In this document: piece by piece, positions 19,613 through 29,461 of the stretch
Layout of the letters: every line of letters begins with the position of its first letter
Position numbering within the stretch: position 1 is the first letter of the stretch
Source: Youhaiella tibetensis
GTDB lineage: Bacteria > Pseudomonadota > Alphaproteobacteria > Rhizobiales > Devosiaceae
Direction: 5' to 3'
Assembly: GCF_008000755.1 (NCBI RefSeq)
Contig: NZ_CP041690.1
Span: 1,675,260-1,739,259 of the forward strand
Length of the DNA: 64,000 nt
Position numbers and translations under genes: made by a program
The notes under the pieces: generated by a model
Told to the model about the DNA's origin: nothing
Seen by the model: the letters and a program-made list of their open reading frames with translations, nothing else
Databases searched by the model: none

Positions 19613-19846
19613 GTGTGGCGTGTCTATGGCCCTAGCGAGTCGGCGCGCCTGCATCAGGTGCTGACCCTGAAGTCGCTCGGGCTGTCGCTGGCCCATATCG
19701 GGCGATTGCTCAAGGGCAGGACGGCGAACTTGCCGGCGCTGCCCGCCCTCCAGGAGGATGTCCTGAGCGTGCGCATCAATGACCTGATGCGGGCCCGCAA
19801 GGCGGTTCAGGCCGCGCTCAGCAAGGTTGCGCGACTCCTATCCTGA
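19613..19846 (+). pseudogene. MerR-family regulator remnant (N-terminus missing)
   Basis: The frame begins inside a MerR DNA-binding domain (RVYGPSESARLHQVLTLK, then SLGLSLAHIGRLLKG) and continues for a short helical stretch to a stop at 19846. The first half of the helix-turn-helix and any proper start are absent; the upstream sequence is the end of the autotransporter gene. The C-terminal half reads like the normal continuation of MerR regulators of this type, but is shortened. It is followed and partly overlapped by a purC remnant, so this is a deletion scar. Translation is not expected. Confidence 0.7.
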
Positions 19847-20093
19847 ACGCCTGGCCGCCGGAGAGCGGCCAGACAGCTTCGACAAGGACGTTATCCGCGA
19901 GTGGGTCGCCGCGGAGTGCGATCCCTACGCCGATGCCATCCCGGAAATTTCGCCCGAACTGATCTGGAAGACCGCACTGACCTATATTGAGGCCCATGAA
20001 CGGATCACCGGGCAGCCATTCACGCCGCCGCCGCCCGCGCCGTCCGTGCATGATCGGGTGCTATCGGCCCTGGCGGAGTTCCATGCGCCCTGA
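19827..20093 (+). pseudogene. SAICAR synthase (PurC) C-terminal remnant
   Basis: About 88 residues that resemble only the C-terminal end of phosphoribosylaminoimidazole-succinocarboxamide synthase: PDSFDKDVIREWV followed by ISPELIWKTALTYIEAHERITG. The whole ATP-grasp-like body is missing and there is no sensible start codon; the first in-frame TTG lies inside the MerR remnant. The identification is from memory of the family C-terminus and was not searched. The gene is surely non-functional as a synthase. Together with the MerR fragment it marks a recombination junction. Confidence 0.62.
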
Positions 20094-20238
20094 GTTCGGC
20101 TGTGGGCCAGGCGGCGGCTTTTGGGATTTGTGCGGGGGAACGGCCAAGGTCGGCAGGGCGGCGCATTCGGGGTGGTAGCGGTCGGTCCGGTTTTAGTAAT
20201 ATTAATGCAATGATCTGCCGATTTTCTCGGGGGCGAGT

Positions 20239-21429
20239 TTGGCAAAGAACGGTGTGTCTCTGACATCTGAGGAAAAGCGGGTTGCCAAGGCCCTGCTCGC
20301 GAAGAAGTGGCGCAATCAGGACATACAAGCCCTCATCAACGTTGGCCGAAAGGCGACTATCAACAGCGGACGCATAACCGGCGTCAAGAAGAACGCCCAG
20401 CAGGAGTCGGCGTCCGAAGAAGAGGTCGCGTTTTTCCTCCTGAAGAAGAGGTCATACGATCAGCAGACGGGTCTCAACCGATACGATGACGAGCGTCTTA
20501 TACGTGCCCGCGAGGCCATGATCCTCGCTGTCCAAGTGTTTAACAGCGCGGCGCTCCGGTTTAAAACCGAAGTGTTTACGATGTTGGCCAACGTAGCGTG
20601 GACCTACCTCATGCATGAGTGGTACGCGCGCAATACGAAGCTGGAGATCATAAATGGCGAGGGATTCTCTAGGCCGCTGAGCGAGCTTGTGGAGCGCGCA
20701 GACTCTCCACTGACTGATGGAGTGCGGCAGAACCTGCGAGCGCTGAAGGTCCTGCGGGACAAGGTGGAGCACCACCTCCTAGGCAGGGCCGATCAGAAAT
20801 GGCTCGGGATTTTCCAAGCTTGCTGCCTGAACTTTGACAAGGCGCTGTGCGAACTGTTCGGAAAGGAGCTGACCCTGGCAAGCGAGCTCTCTTTTGCACT
20901 GCAGTTCGCGAGCATGAACCTCGAACAAGTGACCACGCTCAACCAGTACGAACTCCCGGCTAACATCAACGCCATCGATGCTCTAATCACTGACGGAATG
21001 ACGCCGGAGCAGTTGAACAACATCGAGTTCCAGTTTCAGGTCGTATACACCCTCAGCGCCGCTCCGAAGTCCAAAGCCCACATCCAGTTCGTCAATCCAG
21101 TATCGGCGGAGGGAAAGGAGATTCATAACGTTCTGGCCAAGAAGGTAATCTCGGATGAGCTCTATCCGTTAAAACCGGGGAAGGTCGTTAAACAGGTCGC
21201 AGCAAGGACCAAGAAACACTTCACGTCGCACACGCATCTGCAGGCAATGCGGTACTTCAAAGTGCGGCCGAAGAACGGCGCTCCCCAGCCAGAAAACACC
21301 GACAAGACGCACTGCATCTATCATCCGGTTTACAAAGCGTATGCATATTCGCCTGAGTGGGTGGAGAAGCTTGTGGCTGCGGTTATTGACCCCGAGGTCT
21401 ATAAGAAAATCAGGGCTGTGAAGCTGTGA
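20239..21429 (+). CDS. DUF3644-type protein of unknown function
   Basis: 396 residues. Residues 1-60 look like a small helix-turn-helix-like domain (LTSEEKRVAKALLAKKWRNQ), and residues about 85-200 match my memory of DUF3644 (RAREAMILAVQVFNS, then a Trp-rich helix near 120-130 and a conserved RDKVEHH). The remaining part is unassigned. The only good start is TTG at 20239, 4 bases after GGGGGCGAG. Its base composition is visibly less GC-rich than most of the window, and it stands alone between remnants, which suggests acquisition by transfer. DUF3644 genes are often seen in variable or defence regions; no function is demonstrated. Confidence 0.72.
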   Translation: MAKNGVSLTSEEKRVAKALLAKKWRNQDIQALINVGRKATINSGRITGVKKNAQQESASEEEVAFFLLKKRSYDQQTGLNRYDDERLIRAREAMILAVQVFNSAALRFKTEVFTMLANVAWTYLMHEWYARNTKLEIINGEGFSRPLSELVERADSPLTDGVRQNLRALKVLRDKVEHHLLGRADQKWLGIFQACCLNFDKALCELFGKELTLASELSFALQFASMNLEQVTTLNQYELPANINAIDALITDGMTPEQLNNIEFQFQVVYTLSAAPKSKAHIQFVNPVSAEGKEIHNVLAKKVISDELYPLKPGKVVKQVAARTKKHFTSHTHLQAMRYFKVRPKNGAPQPENTDKTHCIYHPVYKAYAYSPEWVEKLVAAVIDPEVYKKIRAVKL

Positions 21430-21506
21430 AGCGACTAGGTTTATCCTAGTGACCGATGGCAGCTTTGGGGGATTGATCAAGAAGGCTGATGGCCGAAACG
21501 GGGCCG

Positions 21507-21634
21507 GAAACCAGCCGCCATGGGTTTTGGATGCCGGGGCGCCTCGCTCCACCTGCGTCATCCTAACTCCTCCGCCAGCTCCAGCAGTACGCCTTCCGGG
21601 CCGCGGATGTAGCGGAGGCGGTCCGTGTCGCCGT
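21507..21634. repeat. 128-bp direct repeat, copy 1
   Basis: Aligned by eye with 23851-23978: same length, 7 mismatches and no gaps. Read on the minus strand, it encodes the last residues of a VOC protein (YIRGPEGVLLELAEELG, stop at 21558) plus downstream bases. Homology stops abruptly at 21634, where the rest of the VOC gene is missing. Confidence 0.9.
21558..21634 (-). pseudogene. VOC-family gene remnant (last ~25 codons)
   Basis: The minus strand reads GDTDRLRYIRGPEGVLLELA then the end EELG, matching the C-terminus of the intact VOC gene at 23902-24339. Everything upstream is gone. The reading frame and stop are kept and several differences keep protein-like residues, so this probably derives from a second, once functional VOC gene and not from a very recent copy. 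Confidence 0.7.
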
Positions 21635-21895
21635 TAGGAGCACGGATGCGGGGCGGAAGGCGACTTGTGGTTATGCCCTGATGTGACACGAGTGATTAGG
21701 GGTGATCTTCGGACCGTTGGCGTTTGCGACTGACCTCTCGAAGGAGACGCCCAGCGGCTTTCCCATCAGCGATCCTGCGGCGCGGACGCCTGCCAGAGGT
21801 AATCTTTCGTTAACAGCTGGAATTCAAAAAGCTTCAAAAGCTTCAGACTGTTGGCTACAGACGCGGTACCGAAACGCCGCACGTGATCTCCCATC

Positions 21896-23632
21896 ATGAC
21901 CGCTTCCGACAATGTCGAGAAGGCAGGGCTGCGAAGCCATGCCGCCATTTCGCCTGCGACTATTCATATCCAGGGCGTGGCGGGGGAGCGGTCGCATCTC
22001 ATGCGCTCCCGCATCCGGATAGTGGCGGTCCTGACCGTCATCGGGTTCCTCTTGATAGGGGCCCGACTGATCCAGCTTGGGACGGTAGAAGTCGATCAAA
22101 CAATCGAAGGGGTGGCTCGCGACATCATTCAGGCGTCGCGGCCGCCTATCCTCGATCGTAACGGAGTGATGCTGGCCGTCGATATTCGTGTGCCATCTCT
22201 CTTTGCCGAACCGCGTCGGATCATCGACGTCGAAGAGGCCGTCGAAGGACTTCGGACGGTCCTACCCGACCTTGATGAGCAATGGTTGAGGGAGCATTTG
22301 ACCGGGGAAGGAGGGTTCGCCTGGATAAGGCGCGAACTCACTCCGGCGATCGAGGAGCGGATCATGGCCCTGGGGATACCGGGCATCGATTTTATCCAGG
22401 AAAGCAAACGATTTTACCCATCGGGACGCGATGTGGCCCATATCATCGGGGGTGTAAACGTCGACAATCAAGGCATCGCGGGCATGGAGCTGGCAATCGA
22501 TCGTAAGGAACTTGCGGTCCTGCAGGAGGTTGGCCTGGCGCGAGATGCGGTGCTCGAACCGAAGACGCTGTCGATTGACATCCGAGTCCAGCACGCCGTG
22601 CACGAAGAACTCCTCAGAGCCATCGAACGCTTCCAGGCAATCGCCGGTGCTGGGGTCATACTGGATATCCGAACCGGCGAAGTGATCGCCATGGTGTCCC
22701 TGCCTGACTTCGATCCGAATGTACCGGTGACCGCCTTGGACAAGGATAGCCTCAATCGGATCACCAACGGCACCTTCGAACTGGGCTCAACCTTCAAGAC
22801 GATGACGATCGCGGCGGCGCTGGACAGCGGTGCTGTTGCCCTCAATGACATGATTGACGCTCGCGAGGGGGTTCGCTTCGGCCGCTATGTTCTCGATCAT
22901 GGCCGGCACGAGATTATGTCGGTTTCCGACGTTTTCCGATACTCGGACAATATCGGCACCATCCGCATCATGCAGGCGATGGGCAAGGAGGCTCTACGAT
23001 CCTTCCTTGGTACAGCGGGCTTTGACCGCCGGTCGCCCATCGAGCTGCCGGAGCGCGCGATGCCCAGGGTGCCGAACGAGTTCTCTGACGTCGGTGCGGC
23101 CACGGCGTCCTACGGCTATGGTTTTGCCGCCACCCCCATGCATATGGCCTCTGCCGTTGGTGCCTTGATGAACGGCGGATATTATGTCCCTCCGACATTG
23201 TTTGCCCGGAAGGATGCAGAAGCCGGGCAATTGTCCCAACGGATCGTAAGCCCGCAAACCAGCGCGGACATGATCTATCTTTTCCGGATGAACGCATTGC
23301 TCGGCTCCGGCCGCCGGATGGAAATGGGGGGCGTGGGCTATCGGGCCGGGGGTAAGACGGGCACGGCGGAGAAGGTTATCGAGGGGAGGTACTCCAAGAC
23401 CAAGAATATCACCGTATTCACCTCAGCGTTTCCACTCGATGCTCCTCGATACGCCATGCTCATCATGCTCGATGAAGCCCAAGCCGAGAGCGCGCAGTCC
23501 AATCGTGAGGCCGGATGGAATGTCGCCGTCGTCAGTGGCGAGATTATCGCTCGCATCGCACCGATGATTGGGATCTCACCATCGAAAAGCCGAGCGTTTG
23601 ATGCGTCGATCATGGCAAAGGCCGGGCATTAA
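21896..23632 (+). CDS. Orphan FtsI-type class B penicillin-binding protein
   Basis: 578 residues. One membrane span at about 39-60 is followed by a periplasmic dimerisation domain (about 80-220) and a transpeptidase domain with all catalytic motifs intact: S298-T-F-K301, S350-D-N352 and K487-T-G489. It would cross-link peptidoglycan with a SEDS partner at the septum or an alternative site. The usual ftsI gene lies in the division/cell-wall cluster, and no such genes are nearby, so this is probably an additional copy. The gene looks less GC-rich than most of the window and is bounded by two copies of a 128-bp repeat. ATG at 21896; no strong ribosome site. Confidence 0.9.
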   Translation: MTASDNVEKAGLRSHAAISPATIHIQGVAGERSHLMRSRIRIVAVLTVIGFLLIGARLIQLGTVEVDQTIEGVARDIIQASRPPILDRNGVMLAVDIRVPSLFAEPRRIIDVEEAVEGLRTVLPDLDEQWLREHLTGEGGFAWIRRELTPAIEERIMALGIPGIDFIQESKRFYPSGRDVAHIIGGVNVDNQGIAGMELAIDRKELAVLQEVGLARDAVLEPKTLSIDIRVQHAVHEELLRAIERFQAIAGAGVILDIRTGEVIAMVSLPDFDPNVPVTALDKDSLNRITNGTFELGSTFKTMTIAAALDSGAVALNDMIDAREGVRFGRYVLDHGRHEIMSVSDVFRYSDNIGTIRIMQAMGKEALRSFLGTAGFDRRSPIELPERAMPRVPNEFSDVGAATASYGYGFAATPMHMASAVGALMNGGYYVPPTLFARKDAEAGQLSQRIVSPQTSADMIYLFRMNALLGSGRRMEMGGVGYRAGGKTGTAEKVIEGRYSKTKNITVFTSAFPLDAPRYAMLIMLDEAQAESAQSNREAGWNVAVVSGEIIARIAPMIGISPSKSRAFDASIMAKAGH

Positions 23633-23850
23633 GTCGGGCGCGAGTGCCCTCTGTTTGGTCACGCAAATTTCTCACTCTTCTCTGGCCGTTCGTCATTGGT
23701 CGCTCCGGCCGCTCATGCGTTTGATGTTTCCTTCGATTGGGGAAATATCCCGAGATGCGCATTGGGAAATCCAACGGGGTTGCCAGCCCGCAGTTCGCCC
23801 TCAGCGGGCTTATTCTTCGCAGGCATACGATCAACGACTGGAATGGGGTC

Positions 23851-23978
23851 GAAACCAGCCGCCATGGGTTTTGGATGCCGGGGCGGCTCGCTCCACCTGC
23901 GTCATCCCAACTCCTCCGCCAGCCCCAGCAGTACGCCTTCGGGGCCGCGGATGTAGCAGAGGCGGTAGGTGTCGCCGT
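23851..23978. repeat. 128-bp direct repeat, copy 2
   Basis: The partner of 21507-21634. It covers the last part of the intact VOC gene (23902-23978) plus 51 bases beyond its stop. The two copies flank the orphan penicillin-binding-protein gene in the same orientation. Confidence 0.9.
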
Positions 23979-24339
23979 ACTGGACCACTTCGCCGACGAG
24001 TTCGGCGCCGTGGCGGGCCAGCCGTTCGAGGGTGGCGTCCAGATCGGTCACGGCGAACATGACGCGCAGGTACCCCAGGGCGTTGACCGGGGCGGTGCGG
24101 TGGTCGGCGATGATCGAGGGGGCGAGGAAGCGCGAGAGTTCGAGGCGGCTGTGACCGTCGGGCGTGCGCATCATGGCGATTTCGACGTGCTGGTTGCCCA
24201 GGCCCGTGACCCGCCCGGCCCATTCGCCCTCAATGGTCGCGCGGCCTTCGAGTTCGAGGCCGAGTTCGACAAAGAAGGCGATGGTCGTGTCGAGGTCCTC
24301 GACGACAATGCCGACATTGTCCATCCGTTTGACCGCCAT
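23902..24339 (-). CDS. VOC (glyoxalase/bleomycin resistance) family protein
   Basis: 145 residues with the paired beta-alpha-beta-beta-beta modules of the vicinal oxygen chelate fold: module one from MDNVGIVVEDLDTTIAFF, module two from GYLRVMFAVTDLDATL to the C-terminus. Metal-binding candidates include a Glu in HVEIAMM and the C-terminal Glu in GPEGVL. The substrate cannot be deduced. The ATG at 24339 follows AAAGGGA; an upstream GTG-like extension is possible but not needed. The 3' end is duplicated at 21507-21634. It is a single gene, not evidently in an operon. Confidence 0.85.
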   Translation of the reverse strand: MAVKRMDNVGIVVEDLDTTIAFFVELGLELEGRATIEGEWAGRVTGLGNQHVEIAMMRTPDGHSRLELSRFLAPSIIADHRTAPVNALGYLRVMFAVTDLDATLERLARHGAELVGEVVQYGDTYRLCYIRGPEGVLLGLAEELG

Positions 24340-24442
24340 GTGTCCCGTCCCTTTCGTTGGTGGTTGCGAAGTTGCCGTCATGGTGGCCGGGGCGGCGCAG
24401 GCGCGTCAAGGCGAGGAGGAGCCGGCGGCGCGAGGGCAAGAC

Positions 24443-24477
24443 AAAAAGACGCGGATTTCTCCAGGGAAATCCGCGTC
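24443..24477 (-). terminator. Rho-independent terminator of the BMP/ADP-ribosylglycohydrolase operon
   Basis: A perfect 12-bp stem (24448-24459 with 24466-24477) and a 6-base loop, followed on the minus strand by five T residues (24443-24447). It lies 44 bases after the stop of the ADP-ribosylglycohydrolase-family gene and ends the leftward operon. Confidence 0.88.
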
Positions 24478-24520
24478 CAGTTGGGTGCCCCGCGATGGGG
24501 ACGCGGGGCGACAGGGTTGG

Positions 24521-25906
24521 TTAGCGCCAGCGTTTGACCGCTTCGACCGTCTGGCCGACGAGATCATCGAAGGCGATTTTTGCCGGGCGGCGCATGTAGG
24601 TGACGATGTCGCCGGCGAGGAGGGGCTTGCTCCAGCGCTCGGCGATGATGCCGCTGCCCTGCTGGCAGGCGAGGACGCAGAGGATCTGTGCGGCGTTGCA
24701 GTCGACGTCGTGGCCGATGCCGCAGATGATTTCGAGCGTGCGATCGAAATCGCCCTCGCCGAACCACAGCGCCACGACCTGCGCGGCCGCGTTCGGGTAG
24801 ACGTGGATCCAGTTGTATTCGACGTATTCTGCGTCGCAGAGCGCCCAGGCCGACTGCCAGTCTTTTGCGGTCTTGCAGGCATTGAGCGCGAAGGCAAGAA
24901 CGGCGCCGTATTCAGTGGCGGGCGAGAAGAGCGCGATGGTCGAGGTGAGGAGGGACTTGCTGTCGCTCACCACGAAAGCGCGGGCGGCGAGCACGGCGTT
25001 GAAGACTTCGCCCAGGATGCCGTTGCCGGCAGCGGAAATCTGCGCGTCGAGATAGGCGAGGCGCGCCGCTTCGCGGGCATTGCCCGGAGCGACCATGCCG
25101 CAGATCGTGCCGCGCATCTGGCCGCCGATCCACTCGTCGAACGGATTGTCGATGACGCCGGTGAGCGGCGGCAGCACACCGCGGCGGATGTTGTTGAGCG
25201 CCACCTGCTCGGCCGACCAGCCCATGGGGATCATCGAGGTCCAGCGCTCGGCAATGTCGGTGCTGGTGACGGCATGACCCTTCTCGCCAAAGGCTTCGAG
25301 GAAGGCGAGTTCGAACGTGATATCGTCGTTATAGGTGTTGGGCTGGCGCACGTAGTCGCGGATGGGGCCGAAGGCTTCGGCGATGTTCTCGGCGGAATAG
25401 CCTTCGAGCGCGGTGCCGGCGGCGGCGCCGACCAGCTGGGCCAGCCAGCCGCCGCGGATGCGATCGGTGAACTCGGCGGTCGTGGGGTCGACCGCGACGG
25501 CCTCGGGCCAGGAGGTGGCGGCGTCGAACTCCTCCCAGGAGCCGTAGCGCAGGGTCTGCTGCGAGGGATGGTTGGGGTCGGGCTGCGCGGCGGCCATCAG
25601 GGTGCGCAGGCGCGTATCCATGACGTAGAGCGTCTCGAAATCGTCCTTGGCGAGGGCGGCGTAGCCCTGGTCGAGCAGGTCGTTGTAGGGCGCAAGGACG
25701 TAGCCCTTGTTCTCCAGCGACTGGAGGGCGGCGGCCATCAGGTACTCGGGCGCGGCCGAACCGGGGACGTTGCTCTTCCAGAACAGAGCCACCATGGCAT
25801 CCTGGGAATTCATGAGCTGGGTGGCGTCCCAGGTCTGTTCCTCTTCGGTGCGCACCACGGGCTTGGTGTTGCGCAGCAGGTCTTTGGTGAGTTCCCAGGC
25901 CTTCAT
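24521..25906 (-). CDS. ADP-ribosylglycohydrolase (DraG) family protein with N-terminal extension
   Basis: 461 residues. The DraG-like domain spans about 148-460. It has RGGWLAQLVGAAAGTALEG, the first metal-binding acidic cluster N193-D194-D195-I-T, and the second H399-D400-V-D402 where the family usually has GGDxDT. All Asp ligands therefore remain, but the flanking residues differ. The family removes ADP-ribose or acts on related N- or O-glycosidic bonds using two Mg ions. Residues 1-145 form an extra domain I do not recognise. It ends a leftward ABC operon 16 bases after a permease gene, so it may cleave an imported nucleoside or ribosyl compound; this is inference. ATG at 25906. Confidence 0.83.
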   Translation of the reverse strand: MKAWELTKDLLRNTKPVVRTEEEQTWDATQLMNSQDAMVALFWKSNVPGSAAPEYLMAAALQSLENKGYVLAPYNDLLDQGYAALAKDDFETLYVMDTRLRTLMAAAQPDPNHPSQQTLRYGSWEEFDAATSWPEAVAVDPTTAEFTDRIRGGWLAQLVGAAAGTALEGYSAENIAEAFGPIRDYVRQPNTYNDDITFELAFLEAFGEKGHAVTSTDIAERWTSMIPMGWSAEQVALNNIRRGVLPPLTGVIDNPFDEWIGGQMRGTICGMVAPGNAREAARLAYLDAQISAAGNGILGEVFNAVLAARAFVVSDSKSLLTSTIALFSPATEYGAVLAFALNACKTAKDWQSAWALCDAEYVEYNWIHVYPNAAAQVVALWFGEGDFDRTLEIICGIGHDVDCNAAQILCVLACQQGSGIIAERWSKPLLAGDIVTYMRRPAKIAFDDLVGQTVEAVKRWR

Positions 25907-25922
25907 ATGATTTTCCAGTATC

Positions 25923-26840
25923 CTAGACGAGTTGGCGGGCCCGGCGGCGGCTGACATAGACGGTCAGCACGACGATCGGGACGACGTAGGGGATCATCTG
26001 CATCAGCTCGTGCGGCAGCCCGAGGCTCTGCATGGTGATCGCGGCGGTTTCGGCGACGGCGAGGATCAGCGAGGCGGCGAGCGCGCCCCAGGCCGAACCC
26101 ATGCCCATAACCTCTACCGCAATGGCGATGAAGCCGCGGCCGGCTGTCATGTTGGAAGCGAACCAGCTCACGTAACCCATTGAGAGATAAGCGCCGGCCG
26201 CGCCGCCGAAGACGCCCGAGAGCACGAGCGCGGCGGCCTGCACGCGCTTTACGCTGATGCCGGCGGTGGCGGCCGATTTCGGGTCCATGCCCACGGCGCG
26301 CAGGCGCAGGCCGAAGGGCGTGCGCAGCATCAGGATCGAAACCAGCGGCACCGAGAGGAGCGCGAGATAGGTGAGGATATGGTGGCCGGAGACCAGTGGG
26401 CCGAGCACCGGAATGTCCGCGATGAACGGGATCCCGACATTGGGCAGCACCTCGCTCTTGAGCGCACCCGACATGCCCTTGTCGCCCGTGGCGAAGAAGA
26501 GGACGAGGGTCGTGCCGGCGGCGGCCGCCATGTTCAGCGCGATGCCGGTGATGATGAGATGAGCGCCCAGGCCGTTGACGACGAGTGCCATGACCCAGCC
26601 GACGAAGCCGCAGACGATGAGGGCGGCGAGGAACCCGAGCCAGGCATTGCCCGTATAGGCGCTGACGAGCACCCCGGTGAGCGCGCCGACCAGCATCATG
26701 CCCTCCATGCCGATATTGAGCACGCCGGCCCGGTCGGAGATGAGGACGCCGAGCCCCGCCAGAAGCAGGGGAGTCATGACGCGCAGGACCGTGGCGAAGA
26801 GCGCCGGGTCGGCGATGGTGGCGAAGAAGGCGTCCATCAC
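25923..26840 (-). CDS. ABC transporter permease, BMP/nucleoside type (second subunit)
   Basis: 305 residues with 8-9 hydrophobic spans. It carries the subfamily hallmark ISDRAGVLNIGMEGMML near residue 35 and FGLRLRAVGMDPKSAATAGI, found in permeases of the branched-chain/ribose/nucleoside importer group that work with BMP lipoproteins. It overlaps the upstream permease gene by 4 bases, so the two membrane subunits are translationally coupled. The likely substrate is a nucleoside or similar compound; not proven. Confidence 0.91.
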   Translation of the reverse strand: MMDAFFATIADPALFATVLRVMTPLLLAGLGVLISDRAGVLNIGMEGMMLVGALTGVLVSAYTGNAWLGFLAALIVCGFVGWVMALVVNGLGAHLIITGIALNMAAAAGTTLVLFFATGDKGMSGALKSEVLPNVGIPFIADIPVLGPLVSGHHILTYLALLSVPLVSILMLRTPFGLRLRAVGMDPKSAATAGISVKRVQAAALVLSGVFGGAAGAYLSMGYVSWFASNMTAGRGFIAIAVEVMGMGSAWGALAASLILAVAETAAITMQSLGLPHELMQMIPYVVPIVVLTVYVSRRRARQLV

Positions 26841-27897
26841 TTGGCCTCCTGCTGCTTGATCGAGCGGATGGCGCGGAGGAGCCGCGGGTTCTCGAAGATG
26901 ATCTTGGCGGTGACGGCGACCATGATGGCTGCGGTCAGGATGCCGACGATCTCGCTGGGCACGTCCATGCTGCGGCCGAGAATGTCGCCGCCGACCTGGA
27001 GGTAGCCGAGGAAGAGGGCCGCCGGGATTATGAGGAACGGGTTCTCGCGGGCGAGGATGGCCACGATGATGCCGGTCCAGCCCAGGCCCGGCAGGCTGAC
27101 CCAGGTGAAGCGCGTATAGAGCCCGAGCACTTCCACCGCGCCCGCCATGCCGGCGATGAGGCCGCCGACGACCTGCGTCGCCATGGTGATGCGCGTGATC
27201 GGCAGGCCGAGATGGGCGGCAAAGCCGGGGCTCGAGCCGACGATGCGGGTATTGAGGCCCGAGCGCGTGGCGAAGAGCCAGATGCCGCCGAGGATACAGG
27301 CGACCACCGCGATGATGGCGCCGCTGTTGAGGCGCGTGCCCTGCAGCAGGCGGTCGAGCCGCGCGTCGGCGGGAATCTTGGGCGAGGTGAGGGCGCCCGC
27401 GGTGGGATCGCGCAGCACGTAGCTGAGGAAGAGAAGGCCGGCGAAGAGCAGGGCGAAGTTGAAGACCAGCGAGGTCACCATTTCAGGCGCGCCGTGACGG
27501 ACGCGCAGGTAACCCGGCACGATGCAGGCGACAGAGCCGATGCAGGCACCGGCGAGAATGGCGAGCGGCGCGGCGAGCGGGCCCTGGATGCCGACCATGA
27601 TGGCAAAGGCCGCAGCGCCCAGGCCGCCGAGGAAGAAGCCACCTTCGGTGCCCAGGTTGAACATCCCCGCGCGGAAGATGACGGTGGAGGCGAGACCGGT
27701 GAGCGCGATGGGCGTCGCCGCTTCGGCGATGTTGCCGATATGGCGAACGCTGTCGAAGGGGCCGAGCAGGAACGCGAAGAGCACCGCACCCGGATCGGGC
27801 TGGCTCAGCGAGAGCGGCACGAGGACGACGAGGATCACGGCGGCGATGACGAGCACGGTCGTCGCGAGTTGCACCAGTGAAGCGAGGATCGAGCGCA

Positions 27898-27901
<4 letters not shown>
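26837..27901 (-). CDS. ABC transporter permease, BMP/nucleoside type (first subunit)
   Basis: 354 residues. An N-terminal anchor (about 8-32) precedes eight or more spans. The sequence FRAGMFNLGTEGGFFLGGL and the loop RIVGSSPGFAAHLGLP are typical of YufP/NupB-like permeases. It overlaps the ATPase gene by 4 bases upstream and the second permease by 4 bases downstream, showing tight operon coupling. It forms the membrane channel of the importer together with the 25923-26840 protein. Confidence 0.91.
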
Positions 27902-29448
<1,547 letters not shown>

Positions 29449-29461
29449 CTTTGGTGGGAGA

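Larger units (their letters stand above)
21430..21895. other. Intergenic scar before orphan ftsI-type gene
   Basis: 466 bases with no intact gene. It contains copy 1 of the 128-bp repeat (21507-21634), about 260 bases without recognisable coding, and a short AT-rich tract near 21800-21845 with two tandem AAGCTTCA units just upstream of the penicillin-binding-protein gene, where its promoter probably lies. Confidence 0.55.

Noticed and set aside
21507-23978. The 128-bp repeats as insertion-sequence ends
   Set aside because: They are direct, not inverted, are derived from a VOC gene end, and no transposase lies between them.
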